Of a stretch of DNA of 64,000 nucleotides, positions 49,801-58,774 are shown one piece after another (within the stretch, counting starts at the first letter, position 1; each line of letters begins with the position of its first letter). Both the position numbers and the translations under genes were made by a program. The notes beneath the pieces were generated by a model that was not told where the DNA came from, did not search any database, and was given only the letters and a program-made list of their open reading frames with translations. The DNA comes from Sipunculus nudus. Taxonomy: Eukaryota; Annelida; Sipuncula; Golfingiida; Sipunculidae. Where the stretch lies: assembly GCA_026874595.1 (NCBI GenBank), contig CM049316.1, positions 45,585,695 through 45,649,694 of the forward strand, in the 5' to 3' direction.

Positions 49801-49837
49801 GGCGTTGCATCCACGGGAACCCACGATGATCGGTTAA
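40712..49837 (+). CDS. Opn5-like (neuropsin-type) opsin, five coding exons, complete
   Basis: Retinal-binding G-protein-coupled photoreceptor of the plasma membrane. Joining 40712-40862, 43207-43386, 44183-44290, 44723-45051 and 49511-49837 gives 1095 nt, 364 residues plus stop, with all GT-AG junctions in phase (1,1,1,0). Visible features: three N-glycosylation sequons in the N-terminus (N5, N14, N19); TM1 N58; TM2 D86; TM3 C112 pairing with ECL2 C189; Y115 at the classical counterion site 113; E183 exactly six residues before C189, the Glu181-type counterion; W169 in TM4; P212 in TM5; WTPY at 269-272 in TM6; Schiff-base K300 in LLAKTAAVYSPLIY. Around ECL2 (YGPELFG) and TM7 it resembles vertebrate OPN5 more than visual opsins. 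D/ERY reads Y136-R137-Y138 and NPxxY reads S306-P-L-I-Y, both unusual. The length is normal for an opsin. Peropsin or another group-4 opsin is the main alternative; the opsin identity itself is secure. Confidence 0.93.
40863..43206 (+). other. Opsin intron 1
   Basis: 2344-base intron bounded by GTAAGT and TTTTTTAAG. It hosts the TTGGTT-rich inverted-repeat element at about 41849-42656. The rest shows no coding signal. Confidence 0.85.
41849..42656. mobile_element. Non-autonomous inverted-repeat element rich in TTGGTT/AACCAA
   Basis: The left end reads CTCAAAAATTAGATTGGTT. The right end, reverse-complemented, reads CTCTAAAAACAGATTGGTT. Between them are many TTGGTT and AACCAA words at both ends, with ordinary sequence in the middle (about 42180-42400). 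No transposase is visible. This layout (terminal inverted repeats plus subterminal repeats) is that of a MITE; the superfamily is not clear because no convincing target duplication is seen. Confidence 0.65.
43207..43386 (+). CDS. Opsin coding exon 2 (TM1-TM2)
   Basis: Residues 51-110 plus one base. Acceptor TTTTTTAAG ends at 43206; donor AAAG|GTCAGT. Carries TM1 with LNGIVI (N58), the basic first intracellular loop (WRKRRVLR) and TM2 with NLAITDLGI (D86). In and out phases are both 1, matching exons 1 and 3. Confidence 0.93.
43387..44182 (+). other. Opsin intron 2
   Basis: 796-base intron. Its 5' part (about 43430-43620) contains a degraded repeat related to 38880-39128. The remainder is AT-rich without recognisable features. 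Confidence 0.85.
43430..43620 (+). repeat. Dispersed repeat, copy in opsin intron 2
   Basis: Matches, in opposite orientation, the segment 38880-39128. Shared landmarks are AATCGATTAAAT, CGATTATGT followed by GCACATAT, and a GTCAGAGA...GGGACACAAA end. Strongly diverged; probably the end of an hAT-like non-autonomous element. Confidence 0.55.
44183..44290 (+). CDS. Opsin coding exon 3 (TM3, YRY motif)
   Basis: 108 nt; acceptor CTCTGTTCCAG ends at 44182, donor CAAG|GTGAGG. Encodes TM3 from the disulfide C112 through Y136-R137-Y138 and the start of intracellular loop 2. The residue at Ballesteros position 3.49 is Tyr rather than Asp or Glu, while Arg 3.50 is kept. Confidence 0.93.
44291..44722 (+). 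other. Opsin intron 3
   Basis: 432 bases, GTGAGG to AAATTCAG, AT-rich. No embedded repeat recognised. Confidence 0.85.
44723..45051 (+). CDS. Opsin coding exon 4 (TM4, ECL2, TM5, ICL3)
   Basis: 329 nt; acceptor (T)nAAATTCAG ends at 44722, donor AGG|GTAAGG, leaving phase 0. Carries TM4 (W169), ECL2 with counterion E183 and disulfide C189, TM5 with P212, and a hydrophilic third intracellular loop of about 30 residues ending GKKTGTIAR. Confidence 0.93.
45150..45960 (+). repeat. Diverged tandem repeat, unit about 292 bp, inside opsin intron 4
   Basis: TTTTGTTAGGCTC followed by TTGCTC and AATGAAGATATTT recurs at 45381 and 45673, 292 bases apart. Each is preceded by a segment with ACTCGGCAAACCACTT or ACTCAGCAACCACTTA, then AAATMCCCCTTTTATTTGG-like text and a GGGCCCCCGTTCATGA-like block. 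A third partial unit lies at about 46375-46450. No ORF. Confidence 0.7.
46340..46450 (+). repeat. Partial further unit of the 292-bp repeat
   Basis: Contains the GGTTAAAGGTTTTTTGTAGG and ATGATGATATTTCTGTTTAACTTGGTACAC parts of the unit seen at 45150-45960. It is separated from the main array by unrelated sequence and a 13-base G run at 46302-46314. Confidence 0.5.
47080..47660 (+). repeat. Dispersed 155-180 bp satellite family, intronic copy
   Basis: Starts with the family head (TTAGCTGACCG..., GATCGATCTTTGTCC, CGTCCGTTAACAGGGCACAA) and runs through about three diverged units. Landmarks are CACAAATTGTA, the CTAGAATTTTCTAAC-type phrase, CTTGG and ATATTCT. Homologous to 25320-26890 and to 59870-61210. 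Confidence 0.65.
47930..48260 (+). repeat. GACTCG-rich repeat, copy 1
   Basis: GACTCG/GACTCGG words cluster at 47940-48012 and again at 48205-48245, flanking an ordinary AT-rich core. The block around 47995-48015 is the reverse complement of that at 63258-63285 (CGAGTCCTTACCTCCGAGTC), so this is an inverted copy of the repeat at 62895-63335. Confidence 0.55.
49511..49837 (+). CDS. Opsin coding exon 5 (TM6, TM7, helix 8, tail)
   Basis: 327 nt in phase 0 after acceptor TTTTCTTTGCAG; stop TAA at 49835-49837. Carries TM6 with WTPY, ECL3, TM7 with the retinal-attachment K300, helix 8 (QFRREIRLLF) and C327 as a possible palmitoylation site. The tail is short and Pro/Ser-rich. An internal CCTGCAG|GTAACA at 49784/49785 could act as an alternative donor and would replace the last 17 residues. 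Confidence 0.93.
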   Translation: MTVLVTMGYLLAWTPYAIVSLMCAYGNSENVPVRLSAVCPLLAKTAAVYSPLIYICSSSQFRREIRLLFNCVQHVSPTQPSPGSTFEANPAGNIIMQALHPREPTMIG

Positions 49838-50016
49838 CGATCCAAGGTTAGCCCGAGCCAAGCTAGAAGTGTGATGTTTGAGGGTATAAGAGAACTTACA
49901 GACGACGGCAACTTGGCAAAACTAGTCACTACCAGAACTGATAAAAATTTAGAGGGGAAAAATATTTGTCTTGGTTTGTGTCGACGACAACGCTACAAAG
50001 AACATCCCGACGAAGA

Positions 50017-50022
50017 AATAAA
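50017..50022 (+). promoter_or_regulatory. Candidate polyadenylation signal of the opsin
   Basis: AATAAA 180 bases after the opsin stop codon and before the inverted-repeat element at 50066. Further AATAAA hexamers occur near 51262 and 51434, so a longer 3' UTR crossing the element is possible. Confidence 0.4.
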
Positions 50023-50065
50023 ACGTATTTTGCAATTGCTTACAATTAACATGTCACTTAAAGGT

Positions 50066-50092
50066 GCCCAATCACCTACCTTTTGAGAAAAA

Positions 50093-50153
<61 letters not shown>

Positions 50154-50540
50154 TATATGTAATTTCTGGCTTCTTCTGTGCATGTATTAATGATCTAAGC
50201 ATAATTTTGGTCGTGAAAGTTCTTTTAAAGCCTTCATGAAGGGTGTGTGAACTTGTTTATCAACAACATGTTTGTAAACACAGGTGGTAGGTTGCATATA
50301 TTGGAGTATGAAAGGTCACTTGTTGCAAAACGCCATTTGCAAAGCTCTGGCTTATATGACTTGCTGCCAGATGCCCTTTTTGAATTTGATTTATTTTGGC
50401 GGGCCCAAATATATTATAAACACGTTGATATAAAGAAAACAAGCAGACTGTGTGCGGTATTATCCGCGTTTTCTGGCTTATTTTCATGAATGATCCATTG
50501 GAATACCTTTAGTTTATAAAGGTAAGATAGGTGATTGGGC
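50066..50540. mobile_element. MITE with GCCCAATCACCTA terminal inverted repeats
   Basis: The left end has GGTGCCCAATCACCTACCTT. The right end, reverse-complemented, has GCCCAATCACCTATCTTACC. Flanks CACTTAAA (left) and CACTTCAA (right) look like a 7/8 matching target duplication. A pure (TA)n tract at 50096-50150 sits near the left end. The internal 80-codon ORF on + has no recognisable homology and its complement is also open, so it is not called as a gene. If the opsin transcript uses a distal poly(A) site, this element lies in its 3' UTR. Confidence 0.6.
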
Positions 50541-50549
50541 CACTTCAAA

Positions 50550-51470
50550 TTTGAACAGATTAACCCCTAGTAACAATTTTCCTTCATTTTGTCCGTCAAA
50601 AAGCATATCCCCCTAGGCTCCAGTGATTGACAGCTTTGAATTACAGTCCACAGGAAACGTTAAAAGTCAATATAGGGACGTGACCTATACATTGGTTGGT
50701 TCATTCACGTTTTATTTTCTGTTAATTGCTCAGACTAACGATTATTTGATATACACAGCGATAGAGTGGCAGTTCACAGCCGTGAATTTTCGGGATGACT
50801 GTCTTCAAGGCCAAAAGTAGGCCGTATCGGTTCCATGCGACCAATGCCGACAATGCCGATAGATCCCGGTTCTGTCTGACAGGGGCCGATCTTGAGACCA
50901 AGATTAGTTCACTCATCACATGGAATTTAGGAACTCGCGTTAACACAATTGTTTAAATACATGACGATAGTGAAGAAAAGAATCAGTATAGCCCCTCTGC
51001 TCACAACTCTAGTCCCCCAACACGAGTCGGAATGAAAGTTTACAAAGATTTGTTTGTGTATGTCCTTATTTGAATTGAAGCTCATGCGATCATATTACAA
51101 ATTGATATTGTTTGACATAGTGGTACTGCTCATGTGAATTGTGATAGTTCCTAATGCAATTGAACACTTGGATTTGAGCTCAGTGTAGCATGATATATAT
51201 ATTTTCATTGTGCTCATTATATTGTGCATAAATTATATGATATTTATATTAATATTGTTGGAATAAATAGTTGGTCTCTGTTATATATGAGTATCTTTTT
51301 TCAATATTCGTGTGGAGAAATGTATTGTCATGTATCTTAACAGAATTTAGTCTTCGATGTAAATTCGTGTCTTTCGATCAAGATAACCATGCTCAATGTG
51401 AATTATATTAAAAAATTGTGTTATGAAAAATAATTAATAAACTGATATAAACAAGGCCTACGGGCCTAAT
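50550..51470. other. AT-rich stretch downstream of the opsin
   Basis: Possible distal 3' UTR, with AATAAA near 51262 and 51434. No gene supported. Confidence 0.45.
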
Positions 51471-51599
51471 GCGAACCTGTTCAATGGGATATACTCCAGG
51501 TATAATGCTTCAATGCTGAACCATTACTTTCCAAGTACATGCGTAACATGTATATGAACAATGCAGGTACTAAACATTTTGAACAGGAAACAATTACAC

Positions 51600-51930
51600 A
51601 AACATCACTGCTGAAATTCTGGCATGGGTGCACACAACACAAAAATGATTGTAGCTGGCACCACCAGTCTTGTATGCAACGAAGATATATATACATATGC
51701 CCGATTTCAGACTGATATGTGACCCCTTCAGCAAAATAAGCAGAGACATACACTTGGCAAACAATATTATAGGTGGCGCTACCAGTCTTAAACACGATAA
51801 AGCTATCAGGTATGTATAAATACGCCCAATGTCAATCTGACGTATCATATTCATCCGTTGAAATAAGCAGCCCCATACACTGTGCAAAAGTTATTGTAGG
51901 TGGCAACACCTATCTTGTGAATGAGAAAGC
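51600..51930. repeat. Diverged tandem repeat, about 120-bp unit, three copies
   Basis: ATTGTAGCTGGCACCACCAG, ATTATAGGTGGCGCTACCAG and ATTGTAGGTGGCAACACCTA recur near 51650, 51767 and 51893, each followed by TATC/ATATA text and AATAAGCAG...ATACACT. Confidence 0.75.
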
Positions 51931-52029
51931 TATCAAAGACGAATAGACAGGTCAAAATATCAGGCCAATACATCAAATTACCATCGAGTTTGATGCACTA
52001 AGCTGACCAGGCTTAGGTGAGAAAGGCAG

Positions 52030-52160
52030 TTGCCCCGAGTGAACTGTGACAAATTGTTGGCTCAAGCTACTGCACTGAGTGAACTCTTGACCTGCATCTG
52101 GCTACACTGAGTGAACTTTTGACCTATACCTGGTTGCACTGACTGAACTGCTGACCTGTT
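52030..52160. repeat. Short tandem repeat of about 50 bp (GCACTGAGTGAACT)
   Basis: CTGCACTGAGTGAACTCTTG, CTACACTGAGTGAACTTTTG and TTGCACTGACTGAACTGCTG, each followed by ACCTG.ATCTGGYT-like text. Confidence 0.75.
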
Positions 52161-52879
52161 GCATAATCGGACATAATTGGCAGTCTGCCAAAGCAATAAA
52201 TAGATTCAGGCTGAATTTTTTTGCCACATCCGATGCAGTAGGCAGCCTGTCAAAGCTATAAATAGAATGCAGCTACTGCACCTACATCTAGCTGCACTTC
52301 TTCAAATCCAGGCACTGTGCCCAACCTATTTATACAGCTGACCTCATCTTGGCTAATGGCCATCATCGAGGCACTGGCAAATCTTGGCAATCTGCCCATG
52401 TAAACCAAGTGCTGCCATTTGTACACAAAAGTGGTCTCTACTTGAAATAACTTTGAAATAAATTTTCCCAATACAAAATGCTTTTCAGCTGACTTTTTTA
52501 CAAAAAAGAAATCAGGATTATATGAAAAATTATTACAGATGCATACTTAATGCAAAATTATAATACTGATACATCTCACTGATGGAAATTCTTGAATTAA
52601 GTTGAGTATGGATACCAATTACTTATAATCCATGTACAGCCGTCTTTTTATAGCCACTGAGAGCTGAATATCCACGCCTGTAAAATTGCCTGAAATGATT
52701 AATAATTTAAATAATAAATATTAATTTTTTAAAGCTTTTATGAACATTCTTTTCAATATCAACCACAGATAACGTATAATCTAAATGTCTAATGGCATGA
52801 TGTAATAAAAGCTGATAATCTGGTGCCAGGCCAGATGTAACTGCTTCACACAGCTAACATATATGGTAAAATGACTCAA

Positions 52880-53680
52880 TTCAATCTCCATAATTCAGCT
52901 AAAAATCATTCACGTGGAATCATTAAAGACAATTATTATAAGAATTATTGTGGGGATTATTCTTGTAAAATATTAAATAAATTGGCTTCAGTAGAGTCAT
53001 TCACAAAACGTTTTGCAGGTTTATAACTCATATAGGAAGATACAGCAAACTGGCTATATCTCAGCTTCCCGTAACTCAGCCAAAAAGCACTGAACTAAAC
53101 CCATTTGAACAAACTTGAATTTGGCCCAATGATTTTTTTAGGAGAAGATCTTTGTTGCCACTGAGCTAAAATGGGCTGTTATGGCATATGACTAAATTCA
53201 GCTTCCCATAACTCGGCCAAAAGTCACTGAACAGAGACCAGTTGAACAAAAATTTCAGAAAGCACTACCCTAGGATCATTTCTATGCAATATTTAACAAT
53301 TTGGCCATATGGTTTAGAGAAGAAGTTTTTTGTAGCCCTCATTCTGATACAGGCACTGATGACCACCGTACAAAAAAGGTCGATGCAGGTGGCGCCACCA
53401 ATACCTCAATTTCAGATATGACTCATGTGACCAACAACGGCATAAAATTTGGTGATGATAGCTCCAGGCATTTCTAAGACTGAAATTTTAGTATGCTTTT
53501 TTGAACAGATGACTAAGTTCAACTTCCTATAACTCGACCAAAAATCACCGAACTGGAACCATTCAAACAAACTTGAAGGAGATTGTTTCTGGGATTATTT
53601 CTGTGAAATATTGGACAATTTGACTTGACGGTTTCAGAGAAGAAGATTTTTAAAGTTTTTAAAGCTTTTCCCTATTTAAT
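52880..53680. repeat. Diverged tandem repeat (CATAACTCGGCCAAAA units)
   Basis: CCATAATTCAGCTAAAAATC (52889), CCCGTAACTCAGCCAAAAAG (53068), CCCATAACTCGGCCAAAAGT (53206) and CCTATAACTCGACCAAAAAT (53525) each lead into TGAAC...CCATTTGAACAAACTTG and later GAAGATTTTT. A GGTGGCGCCACCA block at 53390 links it to the 51600 array. Confidence 0.7.
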
Positions 53681-53804
53681 CTAAGTAAATGCAGCCAAAA
53701 AATAAACAAAATCCGAAAGAGTTTTTAAGATGACTGATTTTTTGCATAACGTTTGGTGATGCTAGCTCCTGCTGTTTTTGGGGTTGTATGGGTTAACGTA
53801 CAGA

Positions 53805-53860
53805 CGATGCACGACAGACGACGCACGACGCACTGACGTACGACGGACGACGCTGCACCA
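53805..53860. repeat. GACGACG-rich tail of the composite repeat
   Basis: GACGATGCACGACAGACGAC and GACGTACGACGGACGACG, ending the block that starts near 51480. Confidence 0.65.
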
Positions 53861-53884
53861 TCGCATAAGCCCAAAGGTTCGCTA

Positions 53885-54455
53885 AATATATAAATCATGA
53901 TAGATTATATTTCTATTAAATAAATAAAGCAATATAGAAAAAGAATATCTTTGATAGGGATACTCTCGTGAGTGAGGGTTGTCGTTGACAGCTTACTTTT
54001 CGCAATATAAATCGGTTTTAAAATGATCAGTTACATTTATCCCCCGAGTAACTGTTTTGGCGATATAATGTCGCATATGGAAACATACGTAATTGAAAAT
54101 CTCTTTATAAATCAATTATATGTGACAAAAATTTGAAAGCAGAAAAAAAGAGAGATTCGAAGTTTATACCGGCCTTGCTATTTAAAAGTGGAACCAAGCA
54201 ACAGGTCCGAGATATCAATTTATTCAAATTCCAATAAAAACTACGTATAAGATGCAGTCTCCCGAACCATACTAGACCGATGTCTAGTGCTTTCTCGCTT
54301 GTCACACCAAATGGGCCAGATTAAAACTGGCTACACAATGCAGGTTGAATTTGTATAATGAAAGGTCAATATCTCGTTTATTTTAAACATTCTTTTTATT
54401 AACTTTAAAGATGTTTAATTTTTAAAAGGACCATTTCCAACATTTTCCTGATATA
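53885..54455. other. Non-coding stretch
   Basis: Nothing recognised. Confidence 0.5.
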
Positions 54456-54629
54456 GAGTGAAATCTGCATGTGTAATAAAACCACTAATGGGGCTGGTTA
54501 AAAGTGGTATTATCCTACTGGTGGTCTTATCAGACAGGTCACTTACAACCAATGTTTCAATTCCCTCAAGGGTGGTCTTAATAGAAAGGTGGTCATATAA
54601 GACAGGTTTTCCTTACACAGGTTCCACTG
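54456..54629. mobile_element. Pogo/Tigger-type MITE, 174 bp
   Basis: Flanked by TA on both sides. Left GAGTGAAATCTGCATGTGTA, right reverse-complemented CAGTGGAACCTGTGTAAGG; interior has complementary GGTGGTCTTA words. Non-autonomous, no coding capacity. Confidence 0.6.
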
Positions 54630-54631
54630 TA

Positions 54632-55769
54632 CATATCATATGACGTCGCGGTCCCACTGTTAGATTTGTTTTAGTCGAACGACTTCCCTCCAAAAGTTAG
54701 AGCAGTGGATAGTGTAAAGGTCGGTTATAAAACCCTGCAGGTTAACTCCCTAATCGGCGCTAACGTGGTTGCGCCCAGACGGATTTCGGGAAAAGCTCCT
54801 GATTTCCCAAATATCGGCATAAGGTGAATAATAATAGGTAAATATTTTTAGAAACAAGTTGCTTGTGCATGAATTATGTGGAACAGCAAAAATAAATTAA
54901 GAGCTTTTCATATGCGTCTCCATTCCGAACACTGCATTTTATTAATGGATTTGAAATAATGATATACCAGAGTGACTGGTTAATTAAAAATAAAACACAA
55001 GGAAGCATAAGTGGAATATAAGTGAAGTCTAAACTAAATATAGTTTAACCCCAAACAGGAAAGATTTAAGTGTAATCTTAACGAATTAGAGTTTACATGT
55101 ATCGTGTCAGATATGTGCAGTATCGTGGTACGTATTATATCGTGAGAATATGTATTGTTATAGACAACGTTGTAAGTCGTGAAAAAAATAAGAACATTTT
55201 ACATGACCAAAAAATAGGATATATATACATTTAAAAACTTAAAACTTTTTTAAACGATCAGAAACCTGCTTTAATACATTGGATCGATTCTCTGTGCTTC
55301 TTTCGAGATTTCGTCATTTTGCTTTTGAGGCACCGAGGGTTCTAGCCAAGGATCTTCTGCTCCGAAGTCTAATGCTAAGCTGTGTTTAGATATTTCTGTA
55401 GACCGAAGGATATCGTCGAATGTAGATTTTAGCTATTTTCTCGAAACTTCATTTCACCTGAAAACCATAGTAAGATATACATATCTCATCTATTGTGATT
55501 GTAATGTATATGATATTGTTAGTAAATCACCTAGAAAGTGTTTTTTTTTTATTTTCGCATAAACTTCATTGGAAGGATTATTTAGGGAAACGCGAACAAT
55601 AAAATCATTTGATTTGTGAGGGTTTTCAAATTAAAATACCACACCTGGGGATTTTTATCGAAAATATTCTATATCGGCATTAGATGTGCTGGAATAATTT
55701 TTTTATTAAAAGATAGTTAGATAAAAACAAAGTTTTTATTTTACAAAATGTAGCGATTGAATATTTCAG
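54632..55769. other. Non-coding stretch
   Basis: AT-rich, no gene supported. It ends at the candidate acceptor at 55769. Confidence 0.5.
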
Positions 55770-55817
55770 GGGCTCCAGAGCAGCAGATTGTTCAGTGCTA
55801 CGGAAAAACTGAAACAG
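55770..55817 (+). CDS. Candidate alternative 3' exon of the opsin (16 codons)
   Basis: Bounded by acceptor AATATTTCAG and donor ACAG|GTCAGTTC, the same donor octamer as opsin exon 2. Read after the cryptic donor at 49784, the phase is right (1 in, 1 out) and gives GAPEQQIVQCYGKTETG. A following terminal exon would still be needed, or read-through to the stop at 55967-55969. No transcript evidence; a chance open 48-mer between splice-like sites is possible. Confidence 0.25.
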
Positions 55818-56547
55818 GTCAGTTCATACTCGAGGGTCAATCCTGCTTGCTTGGACCTGTCGTTCACGCACTCGCCGTCAGGTCAATTGCTACATTGCAT
55901 GTGTTCTACTCCTGGAATATTTCAGTCAACCGAGTGAAGGAAAATGCCACTCACATAACGCCACTGTAACCTTGTATTATGAGTCGGAGTTGTAAAGTTA
56001 TATTGTGTAGCGGAGGCGGTCTCCTTGAACTTTGATGTTGATCCGCCCCGATTTAGACTAATAAATCCGAAAATGAGCAACATACCAATACGTTCCTCGG
56101 CAACACCAACCGATATTTAATCAGTCGCGCAGTGAGGGGCATTAAGGCTATTAATTGGACACTGGTCGATGTAGGCTGGTCAAGTAATTTCGGCTAATCT
56201 TTGACTGCATGAAGGGAATTCACAGACTGTATAGCTAATTTTCCTCGTTCAGTGCTTAGACGGGCGTCTTAATGAGAATCTTATAAAGCATTCGTATCCC
56301 ATTTTCTTTCTGTTCTTCACTTATGTAAAAGGCAAACTTTGATATAAAATGTTTTATTTTAAAATGAATATAGTTCGAAAAATCTGGAATTTAAGAAACT
56401 TTAATGTTCTGAATGTTTAGATACATTAGGGTCTTGAACAAGGTTACATGTATAAGATTTCACACTAAGTGACAGGACTGGAGGTTGGCCTAATTTATAC
56501 TGGTAAGAAAAATGAACTTAAGCTTTGACAAAGTCGATGTCACTATA
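55818..56547. other. Non-coding stretch
   Basis: The frame continuing from the candidate exon stays open to 55969. Otherwise nothing recognised. Confidence 0.45.
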
Positions 56548-57246
56548 CAGCCGAACCTCCACAAAGTGAGCACCTCTGTAAAGTGGACATTTTATGCAGT
56601 TAAGTTTTGTTTCTACTTTTTATTATGTTTGGCTAATGTGGGCACCTCTGTATTCTGTAAATGTGGGCACTTTACCCAGCTAAAGTGGATAAATCTTCCT
56701 GTCTAACCATCCTAAGCCTTGTTTATGTGACTTTAATTATTAAAAACAATAATAACTATTAACTATTTTATTTTCTAAATATCAAGAATATCAATCAAAT
56801 AAATGAATCACGGTCAGAGGTGGTTATGATAATGGTACTCATTGACCCATGGCATTATCAAAATTATAGGCTACTTGTTTCAAGGGCAGGCGTCGCATGC
56901 ATGCATACTAATTAGACTACTTTAATGGGCCCGCACGTGCTCAGGTCAGTGCCTTTTTTTCTAAAAAAAAGAGAGTGGAAGCCTTCTCAATTCACTCATT
57001 TAATACTCCGTGCAGTGGTCACATGTAAACGTCCCATTGCAATATCAGATATTATTGACTTACTACACCAATCATTGTAAAAATGGTAACTCAAATCTCC
57101 AGTGACCGGGTTGATTTTTGTATTTGTCCACGCAGTCCTAGATGAAATAGGTTTTTCTTTGAGGGTAGTACAAGGATTGTTTTTTTTTTAATATGACTGA
57201 CTGTATAAAGGAATATTACTACCCATATTACGTGTTCTGCTGATCA

Positions 57247-57303
<57 letters not shown>

Positions 57304-57923
57304 CAAGATTTAAATGCATTTTGAAACACAAATAGATATACATCAATACAATATATTTATCAATTTAAATATAAGCAGTGGCGTCAAGTTTTCTTCGAAG
57401 TGGGGGGGGGGGGTTTAATTCGCAGACACACGCACATACATAAATAAATTAATATGATTTATTTTTTGGCAATTTATAAATATTATTCTCTGAATAGTGG
57501 GGGGGGGGATTTCATTGACCATCCCCCTTGCCAAAAATGGGGAGGATATATACCCCCCTATCCCCCTATATTGTCAATCTGAAAGGTAGGATATTCAAAG
57601 ACAATCTGCAGCTTGCTTATTAAAGATTGCATATAGCTTCACTAAATATGCTTCTGTGTTAAATAAAAATCACGCAGCTATGTCCATATAAAATGAATAT
57701 GTTTACATGTTAAAATATTAATAATGTGTTACCACAGTTCACCTTTCCATTGGGAATGGAGAAATGCAACATGCAATAAATACATACAGCACAGGATCAA
57801 TTAAAGCAATATTTCAAATTCAAACTAGGTGGCAGCACTTTATATAGCCTATTTTAATAGGCAGCTCAACAAAGTAGACATTAGGCCAGCCCAAAAGTCG
57901 CCTATATTGTTGAGGTGTGACTG
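56548..57923. mobile_element. Pogo-like element or pair of ends with later insertions
   Basis: TA-flanked. Left end CAGCCGAACCTCCACAAAG; right end reverse-complemented CAGTCACACCTCAAC. Near the left end, AAGTGGACA/GTGGGCACTTT words recur. A (TA)n tract (57248-57298), poly-G runs (57402-57413, near 57500) and unrelated DNA sit inside, and no transposase is visible. A second copy of the right end lies at 58664-58757. Confidence 0.5.
57248..57298. repeat. (TA)n microsatellite
   Basis: About 50 bases of TA. Confidence 0.95.
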
Positions 57924-58154
57924 TATAACAGGTTGTCGATCCAGTTGTCCAAATTATTCTTGTTTAATGAAACAAAATATGGAATAATTATTACTGATTA
58001 TGGTCCTTATTTTCTTATTGTCGAACATCATAGCCAGATATTGGACAGAACTGTAAGTTTAAATCAGTTACTACAGAAAAAAAACCATGGTAGAACTTAT
58101 GGAAAAACATGAGGTTAGACAGCAGTACGGGGCTCAGAGTCGCAACTTAACCCG

Positions 58155-58510
58155 TGCACACGTTGTTGTTTCTATCATATGCTGGAAGTGGTGACCTCCA
58201 GTCATTCAACTCAATAAGGATATCTAATCTACAGTGAACTGAACCAAAGACACGAGTCCTTGTGTCATAACATGCGTTGTTCTTTCTATCATATGCTGAT
58301 ATTGGTGACCTCCAGTCATTCAATTCAATAATCATTAATTCTTGAGGATATCTGATCTACAGTCAACTGAACCAAAGGCACGAGTGCTTTTGTTATAACT
58401 ATATATTACTTACCAACTGAATACATTCAACTGTTATTCAGCTCTTTAGTATTCACCCGTGAGGATATCTACAGGTAACTGAACCAAAGACGTTAGTGTT
58501 TCTGTCTTTG
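58155..58510. repeat. Tandem repeat, unit 110-130 bp, about three copies
   Basis: TTCTATCATATGCTG, GGTGACCTCCAGTCATTCAA, GAGGATATCTRATCTACAGT and GAACTGAACCAAAGACACGA recur in order. The later units keep only the GAGGATATCT...ACTGAACCAAAG core. Family members recur at 61505-61850. Confidence 0.85.
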
Positions 58511-58556
58511 CCTTTATTGCACACCACCTGAATTCAAACATCATGACTTTCATATA

Positions 58557-58562
58557 CATGTA

Positions 58563-58610
<48 letters not shown>

Positions 58611-58640
58611 CTAGATTATATATATATATATTACTAGATA
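58557..58640. repeat. (TA)n microsatellite with TTACTAGAT interruptions
   Basis: Long TA tract followed by a duplicated TATATATTACTAGAT block. Confidence 0.9.
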
Positions 58641-58663
58641 TTACAAACTATATATGGCAGCAC

Positions 58664-58757
58664 GTTATATAGCGGTCATTACCTCCAAAAAGTAGGCATC
58701 TCTATAGAGTGGACACTGGCCAGTTGCAAGGGTGGTCACATCATAGAGGTGTGACTG
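58664..58757. mobile_element. Pogo-like right end, second copy
   Basis: GGCAGCACGTTATATAG and GAGGTGTGACTGTATAACAG match 57832-57930, showing a shared 3' end. Interior AGTGGACACTGGCC words fit the same family. Confidence 0.5.
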
Positions 58758-58774
58758 TATAACAGGTTGTCTAT

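Noticed and set aside
49871-50086. 71-codon ORF just after the opsin stop
   Set aside because: Overlaps the poly(A) signal and the border of the MITE; no domain or splice context.
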